From Streptomonospora litoralis (lineage in GTDB: Bacteria > Actinomycetota > Actinomycetes > Streptosporangiales > Streptosporangiaceae), in the NCBI RefSeq assembly GCF_004323735.1, contig NZ_CP036455.1:3963101-4027100 (forward strand): a DNA stretch of 64,000 nucleotides. The letters run 5' to 3'. Numbering within the stretch: position 1 is the stretch's first letter; each line of letters starts with the position of its first letter. The notes under the pieces were generated by a model that saw only the letters and a program-made list of their open reading frames with translations, ran no database searches and was not told the origin of the DNA. Shown here in pieces: positions 35,420 through 43,564 of the stretch. Both the position numbers and the translations under genes were made by a program.

Positions 35420-36979
35420 CTACCGCAGCACCAGGTCGGCCACGGCGGAGGCTGCCGGGGCGACGACGTCGAGCAGCGTATGCGGCAGCAGCCCGATGAG
35501 CACGGACAGCGCGAGCAGCGGCACGACGGCCGCGCTCTCCTCGGCCCGCAGGTCGCCGAAGCCGCCGCCGGCGCCCGGCGGCAGCCGGAGTCCGCCCAGC
35601 AGCAGCCGCTGGAGCGCGCGCAGCAGCAGCGCGGCGGTGATCAGGATTCCCGGCAGCGCCAGGGCCGTCTGCACGGGCAGCAGGCCCAGTCCGCCGGTGA
35701 AGATCTGGAACTCGGCGATGAACCCCGAGAGCCCCGGCAGCCCCAGCGAACCGAAGGCGGCCACCGCAAGCACCGCGGCGAAGCGCGGGGCCGGAGTGGC
35801 CAGCCCGCTGTAGGAGCCCATGTCGTAACCTCCGCCGCGCTCGTAGAGGACGCCGGCGAGCAGGAACAGCGCTCCGGTGAGCAGGCCGTGGCTGACCAGT
35901 TGCACCGCCGCCCCGCTGACGGCGAGCCCGGCTGCGGCCGGAGCGGCACCGCCGGATCCGGCCGCCGCCGTCCCGGCCGCGCCCAGGCCCAGCAGCACAT
36001 AGCCCATGTGGTTGACCGAGGTGTAGGCGACCATGCGTTTGAAGTCGCTCTGGGCCAGAGCCACCAGCGCGCCGTAGAGCACCGAGACGGCTCCCACGGC
36101 GGCGATGCCGGGCGCCCATGCGCTCCAGGCGTCGGGCAGGATCGGCATGGCGATGCGCGCGAATCCGTAGGCGCCCATCTTCAGCAGCACCCCCGCCAGG
36201 ATCGCCGATCCGGCGGCGGGCGCGTCGGTGTGCGCGGGCGGCAGCCAGGTGTGGAAAGGCACCAGCGGCGTCTTCACGGCCAGCCCGATCCCGACGGCCA
36301 GCAGCACCGCGCCGCCTGCGAAGGCGCGTCCGTCGAGCGGGGTCCTCCGCGCCAGCTCGACCATGTCGAAGGTGTGCGGGTCCGCGGCGAGGTACAGGCC
36401 GATGAACCCCACGAGCAGCGCGAGCGAGCCGACGAAGGTGTAGAGGAAGAACCGCAGCGCGGACCGAGCGGGGTTGCCGTGCCCCCATCCCGCGATGACG
36501 AAGTACATCAGCGCGATGGACAGGTCGAAGAAGACGAAGAACAGCAGCAGGTCGAGAGCGGCGAAGAGTCCGGTGGAGACGGTCTGCAGGGCCAGGAACA
36601 GCGCCGTGTAGCCGCGCATCCTCGGCTGCCGCGCGCGCAGCGAGTAGACCGCGCAGGCCAGGAACAGCACAGCGGTCATCGCCACCAGCGGCAGGGAGAG
36701 CCCGTCGACGCCGATGTGGTAGCCGGAACCGAGGCTGGGGATCCACTCCAGGTCCGTCTCATAGGCGATCGGTCCGGCGGGTCCGGCGGGGCGGTCGGCG
36801 GTGTCGGCGGCCCCGGGATCGGCAGCGGCGTAGTAGCCGATCCACAGCAGTACGACCAGCACCAGCTCGATCCCGGCCACCGCGATCCACACCGCCGCCA
36901 CGGCCCGGTCCGCGAGCCGCGGCAGCACCGCCAGCACACCTGCGGCCAGCAGGGGGAGGAAGACGACGACGGAAAGCAC
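35420..36979 (-). CDS. nuoM: NuoM-like antiporter subunit
   Basis: This 519-residue, 14-helix protein has the NuoM signatures TPLVPFHTWLPPAHTDAPAA with the adjacent LLKMGAYGFARI, and DFKRMVAYTSVNHMGYVLLG. In helix 5 the usual glutamate of FFELxxxPMYFLI appears to be Asp (FFDLSIALMYFVI), a conservative change. It lies 156 bases after NuoL, the longest gap in this operon. It belongs to the proton-translocating membrane arm. Length and helix count are normal for the family. Confidence 0.85.
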   Translation of the reverse strand: MLSVVVFLPLLAAGVLAVLPRLADRAVAAVWIAVAGIELVLVVLLWIGYYAAADPGAADTADRPAGPAGPIAYETDLEWIPSLGSGYHIGVDGLSLPLVAMTAVLFLACAVYSLRARQPRMRGYTALFLALQTVSTGLFAALDLLLFFVFFDLSIALMYFVIAGWGHGNPARSALRFFLYTFVGSLALLVGFIGLYLAADPHTFDMVELARRTPLDGRAFAGGAVLLAVGIGLAVKTPLVPFHTWLPPAHTDAPAAGSAILAGVLLKMGAYGFARIAMPILPDAWSAWAPGIAAVGAVSVLYGALVALAQSDFKRMVAYTSVNHMGYVLLGLGAAGTAAAGSGGAAPAAAGLAVSGAAVQLVSHGLLTGALFLLAGVLYERGGGYDMGSYSGLATPAPRFAAVLAVAAFGSLGLPGLSGFIAEFQIFTGGLGLLPVQTALALPGILITAALLLRALQRLLLGGLRLPPGAGGGFGDLRAEESAAVVPLLALSVLIGLLPHTLLDVVAPAASAVADLVLR

Positions 36980-37135
36980 GGATCACCTCACCACTTTCGA
37001 CACGACCGGAAACGCGAACCCGCGCCGGGCGCCCGCCGGCCCCACCGATGCCCTCGGCAGCGCCCCCCGTCCCCTGCGCAGCCTCGGCGGCCCGGTCGGG
37101 CGGGCCGCCGAGGGCGGATACACCGTGTCCACCAC

Positions 37136-39109
37136 TCACACCACCGCCGCGACAAGCACGAATACCAGCGCCACCGCCGCGAGGACGGTGACCGCCTGGG
37201 CGTAGTACTGATGGACCTGGCCGGTCTGCGGGCGCCTGGCCCGCGTGCCCAGGGCGCGGGCGCCGGCGGCGAGGGCGGCGATCGCGGACTCCACCGCCGG
37301 TTCGACACGGCGGGCCAGCGCGGCCGAGACGCGGGGGACTCCCGAAGCGGCCCCGTACACAGCGCGGTCCAGCACGCGGTCGTCGAAGGCGGCAAGACCG
37401 CGGGCCGTCGCGAGCACAGGGGTCACCACGGCGACCCGCGCGGCGCGTTCCAGACCCAGCCACGAGCGCGGCCAGCGCACCCACCGGCGATCCGCCGCCC
37501 TGGCCGCCGGTCGCCGAAGGCGCCACGACGTCACGGCACCGAGGACGAGTACCGCGAGCAGACCCGACCCCGCGGCCTGGGCGAGGCCGGGCACGGGCGC
37601 GCCGGGGTGGCCGAGCAGCGCGCTCCACCACGCATGGACTCCCGGCAGCGCGAGCGCGCCCAGGAGTACCGCGGCCGCGGCGAGCGCCGGAAGCGGCAGC
37701 AGCTCGCCGGGAGCCGGCCGGCGGATGCCGACCGCACCTCCACTCCCCGAGGGCACCGCGCCGCCGACCGCGGCCTGCGCACCACCCCCTTTCGGCTCCG
37801 GGCGGCGCCACACCGCGGCCAACGCCACGCCGGCATAACCGGCCGCCAGGGCGGACGCCGCGAGCCCCGCCGTGTGCAGGGCAGCGGGGGCGCCCGCCAG
37901 GACCAGGTCCTCGGCCACCCAAACCGACAGCGGCGGCACGCCGCCGAGCGCAAGCGCGCCGGCTGTGAAGCACCCGCCCGCCACGGGGTGGCGGCGGGCG
38001 GCTCCTGCGAGGCCGGCGAGATCCCGCGTGCCCAGTGCGGCCAGCCAGACGCCGGCGACCAGGAACAGCAGACTCTTGACCGCGGCGTGCGCGGCGAACT
38101 GGGCGGCGCCCCCGGACACTCCCCCGATCCCGGCGGCGAGCACGACGAACCCGAGCTGGGCGCCGGTCGAGGCGGCGAGCAACTGCTTGAGGTCGCGCTG
38201 CGCGCACGCGATTGCGCCCAGGACCACAGCGGTGAGCGCGCCGACCCAGGCCGCCGCGACGGCGGGCCACCCGGTCGCCGCCAGCGCCGGCTGGACGCGC
38301 AGCAGCAGGTAGCCGCCCGCAGCGACCATCGTCGCCGAATGCAGCAGCGCCGAGACCGGGCTGGGGCCGTCCATGGCGCGCGACAACCAGAAGCTGAACG
38401 GCAGCTGGGCGGACTTGCCCAGCGCGGCTACCAGAAGTCCGCCGGCAGCCACATGGTTCCACGGCGCCTCCAGCCCTGCCAGGCCGCTCAGGTCCAGGCC
38501 GGGGACGCCGCCGGCCAGGGCGGCGCCCGCGGCCGCGTACATGCCCAGGTCGGCGGTGCGGGTGGTGATAAAGGAGACGGCGGCGGAGCGCCCCGAGCGC
38601 GGTTCACTGCGGTGGAAGGCGATCAGCCCGTAGGAGGCGGCGCCCATGGCCTCCCAGGCCATGAGCAGAGTGAGCAGGTCGGTGGCGGTGACGGCGGCGG
38701 ACATCGCCGCCGCGAAGAGCAGCAGCAGCCCGTAGTAATGGGCGCCGTAGCGGCGCACGCCGTCCGGCGCCGCGCCGGAACGCCCGCCGCCCGACTCGGG
38801 CTCGCCGCGCTCTCCCGCGGAGAAGACCGCGACCGCGGCGAAGACGGCCGCCAGGGTGCAGACGCCGACCGCCGCCAGGCCGTCCACGGCCAGGCCGAAG
38901 GAGATCCCCGGCAGCGCCGGAGCCGTCGCCGTCGGGCGCTGCACGGCCGCGGCCGCGGCCAGGACGAGCTGCGCCGCAGCGGCCGCGACCGCCACCGCGG
39001 CGGCCGCCCGGTCGGCCCGGCGCCCGCACACGAGCAGCGCGGCGCCCGCGGCGGCGGGCAGGCCGACGAGCATCCACAGCAGCGCGTCCCCCGGCTGCAA
39101 CGCACCCAT
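37136..39109 (-). CDS. nuoL: NuoL-like antiporter subunit
   Basis: This 657-residue protein has the NuoL core intact: the channel glutamate in MAWEAMGAASYGLIAF, the lysine in ALGKSAQLPFSFWLSRAMDGPSPVSALLHSATMV, and DLKQLLAASTGAQLGFVVL. The C-terminal 120 residues contain a long amphipathic stretch and a final helix (AVTVLAAVALVFVLVAAVV), consistent with the lateral helix that ties the antiporter subunits together. It starts 4 bases after NuoK. Retention of channel residues argues that the complex still moves ions even though its redox arm is missing. Confidence 0.86.
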   Translation of the reverse strand: MGALQPGDALLWMLVGLPAAAGAALLVCGRRADRAAAAVAVAAAAAQLVLAAAAAVQRPTATAPALPGISFGLAVDGLAAVGVCTLAAVFAAVAVFSAGERGEPESGGGRSGAAPDGVRRYGAHYYGLLLLFAAAMSAAVTATDLLTLLMAWEAMGAASYGLIAFHRSEPRSGRSAAVSFITTRTADLGMYAAAGAALAGGVPGLDLSGLAGLEAPWNHVAAGGLLVAALGKSAQLPFSFWLSRAMDGPSPVSALLHSATMVAAGGYLLLRVQPALAATGWPAVAAAWVGALTAVVLGAIACAQRDLKQLLAASTGAQLGFVVLAAGIGGVSGGAAQFAAHAAVKSLLFLVAGVWLAALGTRDLAGLAGAARRHPVAGGCFTAGALALGGVPPLSVWVAEDLVLAGAPAALHTAGLAASALAAGYAGVALAAVWRRPEPKGGGAQAAVGGAVPSGSGGAVGIRRPAPGELLPLPALAAAAVLLGALALPGVHAWWSALLGHPGAPVPGLAQAAGSGLLAVLVLGAVTSWRLRRPAARAADRRWVRWPRSWLGLERAARVAVVTPVLATARGLAAFDDRVLDRAVYGAASGVPRVSAALARRVEPAVESAIAALAAGARALGTRARRPQTGQVHQYYAQAVTVLAAVALVFVLVAAVV

Positions 39110-39113
39110 CGGA

Positions 39114-39416
39114 TCAGCCCCGCAGGTCGCCGGCCGAGTCGGTCACGTCCACGTCGCGCGCCCGGAAGATCGCGATCGCCACCGCGAAGCCCATCGCCAT
39201 CTCGACCGCCATCGCGAGCATCGCCACCAGGACCAGCACCTGGCCGTCGGGCAGCTGGGGCGACACGTGGAACCAGACGGCGGCCGCGGCGACCATGACC
39301 GCGTTGACCATCAGCTCCAGGCCCATCATGACCATGACGATGGACTGCTGACTCAGCGCGCCGTAGAGGCCGACGGCCAGCAGCGCGGCGGCCAGCAGCA
39401 GGAACGCCTCCAGCAT
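39114..39416 (-). CDS. nuoK: NuoK-like membrane subunit
   Basis: This 100-residue protein has three membrane helices. The two buried glutamates typical of NuoK are kept, in MGLELMVNAVMVA and AMAVEMAMGFAVAIAIF. The ATG overlaps the NuoJ stop (ATGA). With NuoJ, NuoA and NuoH it would form the part of the membrane arm next to the hydrophilic module. The length is normal. Confidence 0.87.
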   Translation of the reverse strand: MLEAFLLLAAALLAVGLYGALSQQSIVMVMMGLELMVNAVMVAAAAVWFHVSPQLPDGQVLVLVAMLAMAVEMAMGFAVAIAIFRARDVDVTDSAGDLRG

Positions 39417-39982
39417 CACCGGCCGACACCTCCGCGGATCGGGTCGTCGCCGCGGCGGGCCCGCAGGTCGTCGCCGTAGCGGTCGTAGCGGCCGCGGTCG
39501 GTCGCGAGCACGACCCCGGCGACCATGGTCGCGAACAGCACCAGTCCGGCGACCATCATCACCAGCATGTGCGGCCCCATGATCGCCTCGCCCAGTTGGA
39601 GCGCGGGATCGGCCGGGGGAGGCGGCGCGGGCGCGCTCGGCCAGGGCACGAGCAGCGCGCCGGCGGCCAGGACGCAGAAGGCGCCGACGGAGATGATCGC
39701 CGCGCCCTTGTTGTTGTGCAGCATCTTCATCGGCATCAGACCGGCCGGGTTCATCATGAACATGATCATGAAGACGGCCATGACGACCATCTCCATGGTC
39801 ATCATCAACACGATCAGCACCCCGAGATAGGACAGGCCGAGCAGCAGCACCGGCACCGCGGTGAAGACGAACGACGCCAGCAGCGCGAACGTGGCCCGGG
39901 CCATGGAGTCGACGCGGAACACCGCGACCGCCGAGGCGACCGCGGCGAGCGCGCAGACGGCGAAGACGATCCACTCGGCCAT
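39416..39982 (-). CDS. nuoJ: NuoJ-like membrane subunit
   Basis: This 188-residue protein has about five helices. ATFALLASFVFTAVPVLLLGLSYLGVLIVLMM matches the NuoJ helix-3 region, usually the most conserved part, followed by a Met-rich stretch (MEMVVMAVFMIMFMMNP). A polar C-terminal tail is rich in Arg and Asp. It begins 8 bases after NuoH, so no room exists for the NuoI ferredoxin that normally sits between H and J. Confidence 0.85.
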   Translation of the reverse strand: MAEWIVFAVCALAAVASAVAVFRVDSMARATFALLASFVFTAVPVLLLGLSYLGVLIVLMMTMEMVVMAVFMIMFMMNPAGLMPMKMLHNNKGAAIISVGAFCVLAAGALLVPWPSAPAPPPPADPALQLGEAIMGPHMLVMMVAGLVLFATMVAGVVLATDRGRYDRYGDDLRARRGDDPIRGGVGR

Positions 39983-39989
39983 GGTTCGA

Positions 39990-40922
39990 TCACATCCAAC
40001 CCGCGAGGACGAAGACGGACACCGCGAGCGCCTGCAGCAGCACCAGCGGCAGCAGCACCAGCCAGCCGACCTCGGCGAACCGGTCCATGCGAAGTGCCGG
40101 AAGCCGGCTCCCCGCCCACACCAGCAGCGCGAGCACGGCGGCGGCCTTGAGCAGCGACCACGCCCAGCCCGGCAACAGCGGGCCGGCGCCGCCGCCCAGG
40201 AACAGCGGAACGGCCATCGCGGCAGCGGCGGCCAGCATCAGATGGCGCCCGGCGAGAAGCACCAGCCGGTCGGGACCGGCCGCCTCGGCGGCCGCCCCAC
40301 CCGCGATGTCAGCTCCTAGGGGCTGGTCGAACGGCGGCCGGAAGGACATGGCCAGTGCCGAGACCAGGTAGACGGCGAAGGCCACCGGCATCACGGCCGC
40401 GAACCACACGCCCTGCTGAGCGGCGACGACGTCTCCCACGCGCAGGGAGCCCGCGCCCAGCGCGGCCGTGGTCAGCGCGAACATGTGCGGCAGTTCGTAG
40501 GAGAGGCCCTGGATGACGAAGCGGTAGCCGCCCACCAGGCCCCAGACCGAGTTCGCGCCCCAGCCGGCCGTCCAGAGTCCGGCCCACAGCAGCACCTCCA
40601 TGGCGTTGAACCACACGACGCCGATGGACAGGTCCGCGATGGCGTACCCGCCGACGGGGACGACGAGCACGGCCAGCACCGCCGCCACGGGCACGCTCGC
40701 TGTGCCCAGGCGGCCCAGCAGCGCGTCCGCACCCGGCACCGTGCGGTGGCGGCGCAGCAGCAGGCCGGCGGCCTCCCGGGCGGGTTCGGCCGCCGCCGCG
40801 GCCGCGGGCGCACCAGCCGCCCTGGCCGCCAGCACCGCGGAGCCGGCGGCGGCCGCGTAGGCCAGTGCTGCGAGCAGGGCCGGGGCGATCAGCAGTCCCC
40901 ACCAATGCACGGGCTCAGCCAT
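39990..40922 (-). CDS. nuoH: NuoH-like membrane subunit with altered quinone-proximal loop
   Basis: This 310-residue, about eight-helix protein resembles NuoH in GGYRFVIQGLSYELPHMFALT and RPPFDQP. The segment after PFDQP, which in E. coli NuoH is glutamate-rich (EAEQELADGYHIEYSG), here reads LGADIAGGAAAEAAG, so most acidic residues linking quinone chemistry to pumping are gone. The ERK-type N-terminal loop motif before GPN is also missing. The ATG at 40922 overlaps the preceding gene by 8 bases. It fits the cofactor-free neighbour and suggests a complex that no longer reduces quinone. Confidence 0.8.
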   Translation of the reverse strand: MAEPVHWWGLLIAPALLAALAYAAAAGSAVLAARAAGAPAAAAAAEPAREAAGLLLRRHRTVPGADALLGRLGTASVPVAAVLAVLVVPVGGYAIADLSIGVVWFNAMEVLLWAGLWTAGWGANSVWGLVGGYRFVIQGLSYELPHMFALTTAALGAGSLRVGDVVAAQQGVWFAAVMPVAFAVYLVSALAMSFRPPFDQPLGADIAGGAAAEAAGPDRLVLLAGRHLMLAAAAAMAVPLFLGGGAGPLLPGWAWSLLKAAAVLALLVWAGSRLPALRMDRFAEVGWLVLLPLVLLQALAVSVFVLAGWM

Positions 40923-42327
40923 GGGGCGCCTCGTCTTCGGCGGGGCCGCCGGCCGCGTGGTGGGGCGGCGGGACCGCGGCGGGATAGGCGGCGAGCGCCT
41001 CCACGTCGGGGTCGAAGGACGCCACGATGAGCCGCACGGCCGCCAACTCCTGGCCGACGAGCAGCCGGGGCAGCACGTCCACGGCGGCTCGGGCGCCTAC
41101 GGCGCGCTCCCTGCCGAGCGGAGGCGGCTCCGGCGCGGTACCGGCGGCGGAGGCGGCCGTCGCGGGCGGAGCGGCCCCGGCCGCGCCGTCACCCGGTTCG
41201 CGCCCACGGCGGCCGGCGCGGGCGGAGAAGCGCGCACGGCGCGGCGACCGCCGCTGGATGGGCGGGGCCAGAAAGGTGTCGAAGGTGTCGGGCACGAGTA
41301 CCGCGGCGATGTCGTCCAGCCACCGCGCCATGCGGGCCGGCACATCCCCGCGCAGGCGTTCGGGAAGTTCGTCGGGAGCCGGCCCCAGTCCGCGCAGCGA
41401 CCACCGCAGAAGCCGCGACCCGCGCACCCGGCGCAGCCAGCGGGTGAAGCGCACCCGCCCGGTCACCCCGGCGTCCGGAGCGAGAAGGGTGTCACGCAGC
41501 AGCCTCCCGGTCGCGGCGGCGTCCGGCCAGCCGGCGACAGCGAGGAGCCGCTGCAGCGAATCGGCGGCGGCGGCCGCGCGGATGCGCTCCGGCACGAGTC
41601 CGTGGCCCGCCCGGGCGTCGTGGTCCCAGAAGGCCGCGACGCCGGGCGGCGCCGACAAGGTGGACACGCGTGCGTCCTGCACCACGTCCCCCTGCACCGT
41701 CAGCTCGGCCACCAGCCCCGCGGGCCAGTCGGCCTGGACGGGGCCGAAGGCGATATGCAGGCGGTCCAGCCGCAGCCCGTCCCGGTCGTCCCCGCGATCG
41801 GCCATCACCAGGCCGCCGGGCAGCTCCATGTCTGGGTGGCCGTGGTGGCCGTCGTGTTCGCCGTCGTGCTCGCCGTGTTCCCGGGCATCCGCGTGGTCGC
41901 CGCCGTCGTCGGTGCCCGGCTCGGCGTCCGCGTCGTGCGCGGGAGTGTGCTCGGCGCCCTGCTGATCACCACCGCCGCCGGGTTCGACCGCGCGCCGCGC
42001 CGCCGCGCGGCGCTGCTCGGAGGCATCCAGCAGTGCGGCGCGCGCCTCGTCGAGGCGGGTGGCGGCCTGGGCGGGCACTTCGACGCGGACGCGGGCGCGC
42101 GGCTCGCTCATCTGGTCCCAGACCCGGTCGGCCGCCTCGTCCAGCGCTGTGCCCGCGGGGCCGCACTCCACCAGCGTGTCCGCCTCGCTCGGGCCGAGTG
42201 CCCGCCGCACGCCGCTCTCACGCAGGACACGCTCCACGGCCAGACGGCTCGCGGTGCCGCCCGGGGCGGTCACCACCAGCGGCCGCGGGACCGAAGCGCG
42301 CAGCAGCCATCGGAGGGGACCCGTCAC
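40915..42327 (-). CDS. NuoB/NuoD-like fusion protein lacking cofactor and quinone-site residues
   Basis: This 470-residue protein lies where nuoB, C and D normally stand. The N-terminal part resembles NuoB: GPSEADTLVECG and VWDQMSEPRARVRVE parallel the NuoB segment leading to YDQMPEPKWVIAMG, but no CC pair, GxCA or GCPP cysteines for cluster N2 are present. After a His/Asp/Glu-rich linker (about residues 165-190), LDRLHIAFGPVQADWPAG parallels the NuoD GPQHPAAHG region without its histidines, and VLPRLLVGQELAAVRLIVASFDPDVEAL parallels the NuoD C-terminus. The GTG start at 42327 overlaps the NuoA stop. A scaffold role is inferred. Confidence 0.72.
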   Translation of the reverse strand: MTGPLRWLLRASVPRPLVVTAPGGTASRLAVERVLRESGVRRALGPSEADTLVECGPAGTALDEAADRVWDQMSEPRARVRVEVPAQAATRLDEARAALLDASEQRRAAARRAVEPGGGGDQQGAEHTPAHDADAEPGTDDGGDHADAREHGEHDGEHDGHHGHPDMELPGGLVMADRGDDRDGLRLDRLHIAFGPVQADWPAGLVAELTVQGDVVQDARVSTLSAPPGVAAFWDHDARAGHGLVPERIRAAAAADSLQRLLAVAGWPDAAATGRLLRDTLLAPDAGVTGRVRFTRWLRRVRGSRLLRWSLRGLGPAPDELPERLRGDVPARMARWLDDIAAVLVPDTFDTFLAPPIQRRSPRRARFSARAGRRGREPGDGAAGAAPPATAASAAGTAPEPPPLGRERAVGARAAVDVLPRLLVGQELAAVRLIVASFDPDVEALAAYPAAVPPPHHAAGGPAEDEAPHG

Positions 42328-42674
42328 GTCCACCTGAAGGCCCCCTCCCGCCAGGCGTAGACGACCGCGACGACCAGCACCGCCAGGAAGCCGAACATCT
42401 CGGCGACGGCGTGCACACCCTTCTCCGCGACGACGAGCACCCACGGGTACATGAAGACCATCTCCATGTCGAAGGCCAGGAAGAGCAGCGTCACGGCGTA
42501 CCAGCGGACGTGGAAGCGCGAGACCGCGTGCTCGGTGACCGGAACTCCCCCCAGGTACGGCTCCCGCGACAGCGGAGCTCCGCCGACGCCGACCAGCGCC
42601 GCGGCGCCGTAGACGCCCAGCACGCCGGCGACGGCGACGGCGAGCAGGGCGAGCGCGGGCCAGAAGGAGTCCAT
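42324..42674 (-). CDS. nuoA: NuoA-like membrane subunit
   Basis: This 116-residue protein has three helices. RFHVRWYAVTLLFLAFDMEMVFMYPWVL contains the conserved acidic pair of NuoA, and GGVPVTEHAVSRF matches the loop that reaches the quinone site, though the conserved Cys region there is absent. The ATG at 42674 has GGGAGG about 10 bases upstream; a GTG three codons earlier lies too close to that site. It is the first gene of the truncated complex I operon. No clear promoter is recognisable in the 197 bases upstream; a CACGATCGTG palindrome occurs at 42775-42784. Confidence 0.86.
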   Translation of the reverse strand: MDSFWPALALLAVAVAGVLGVYGAAALVGVGGAPLSREPYLGGVPVTEHAVSRFHVRWYAVTLLFLAFDMEMVFMYPWVLVVAEKGVHAVAEMFGFLAVLVVAVVYAWREGAFRWT

Positions 42675-42871
42675 CCGGATCACGCCTCCCGTCTCTGTCG
42701 GCGCCTGCGGCAGCACGCCGCCGCGGCGGCCGCCGTGCGCCGGGCCGCTATCCCCGCGCGGCACCGACTATGCCCACGATCGTGCCGCCCCTGGAGAGCC
42801 TTCCCCCGCCGACGCGCCGTATCGGGGACTCCCACTTGCTCGGGCCGCCCCCACCGCCGGAGGCTCGCGGA

Positions 42872-43330
42872 TCACTCCTGGTTGCGGAACTCCTGGATAC
42901 GGCGGGCGACGCTCATCTCCACCGCCGCGCCGAGCAGGTACACCAGGGAGCCGAGGAAGCCGCCTACCGGCCAGGCGAGCGTCGCCGGCAGCAGGACGCC
43001 CGCAATGGCGGCGGCGCCGACGGCCAGCCCGATGGAGGCGAAATTCAACGAACTGCCGAGGGCGATCACCTTGGTGGCCTCGGAGTCGTCGATGGGCCGG
43101 GTGAAGCCGCGCGTCGCCAGCAACTCGACCGCCGCGAAGCTCAGCACCGCCCCGAGCAGGAAGAGGAACACCTGGCCGATGTCCGGGCTGCGGTAGACGG
43201 CGCTCAGTATCGCCAGAGCCCCGGTGATCATCACGGAGTACCCGTATGCTCCCGAGTTGTTGCGCAGCGCCAGCCGCAGTTCGCGCAGATACAGCGCGTG
43301 GGAATCCCTCGGTCCGCTTCCGCCCGTCAC
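42872..43330 (-). CDS. Membrane protein of unknown function
   Basis: The product is 152 residues with four hydrophobic segments (SVMITGALAILSAVY, VFLFLLGAVLSFAAVELLA, VIALGSSLNFASIGLAVGAAAIAGVLL and PVGGFLGSLVYLLGAAVEMSVA) and a charged C-terminus. I do not recognise a family. The GTG at 43330 has GGAG 8 bases upstream; the longer open frame to 43432 is Arg/Pro-rich and probably untranslated. It is on the same strand as the nuo-like operon, 197 bases upstream of it, but probably separately transcribed. Confidence 0.65.
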   Translation of the reverse strand: MTGGSGPRDSHALYLRELRLALRNNSGAYGYSVMITGALAILSAVYRSPDIGQVFLFLLGAVLSFAAVELLATRGFTRPIDDSEATKVIALGSSLNFASIGLAVGAAAIAGVLLPATLAWPVGGFLGSLVYLLGAAVEMSVARRIQEFRNQE

Positions 43331-43564
43331 AGTGGTACTCCGTGCCTTCGTCGCGTGCGCCTTCGGCCCGGGATCGGGGCTCACCGCGCTCGCGCGCTCC
43401 GCGCGGAGCTCGGCGGGGCGCCGGCGGGGCACCCTATCCCGCGCCCAGCTTAGGAGGGCCGTTCACCGCGTGTCCGAATCCCGGCACCGTCGGTGTGGCA
43501 GCTAGGGCGGGTGCCGGTGGAAACCGCATCTCTATCGGTGGGCTGCACGGGTAGCGGGGCGACC

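Noticed and set aside
35252-39298. Plus-strand open frame of 1348 codons through the nuo-like operon
   Set aside because: Composition is Gln/Arg/His/Gly-rich and repetitive, as expected for the complement of hydrophobic codons. It has no recognisable domain and overlaps four well-supported genes.
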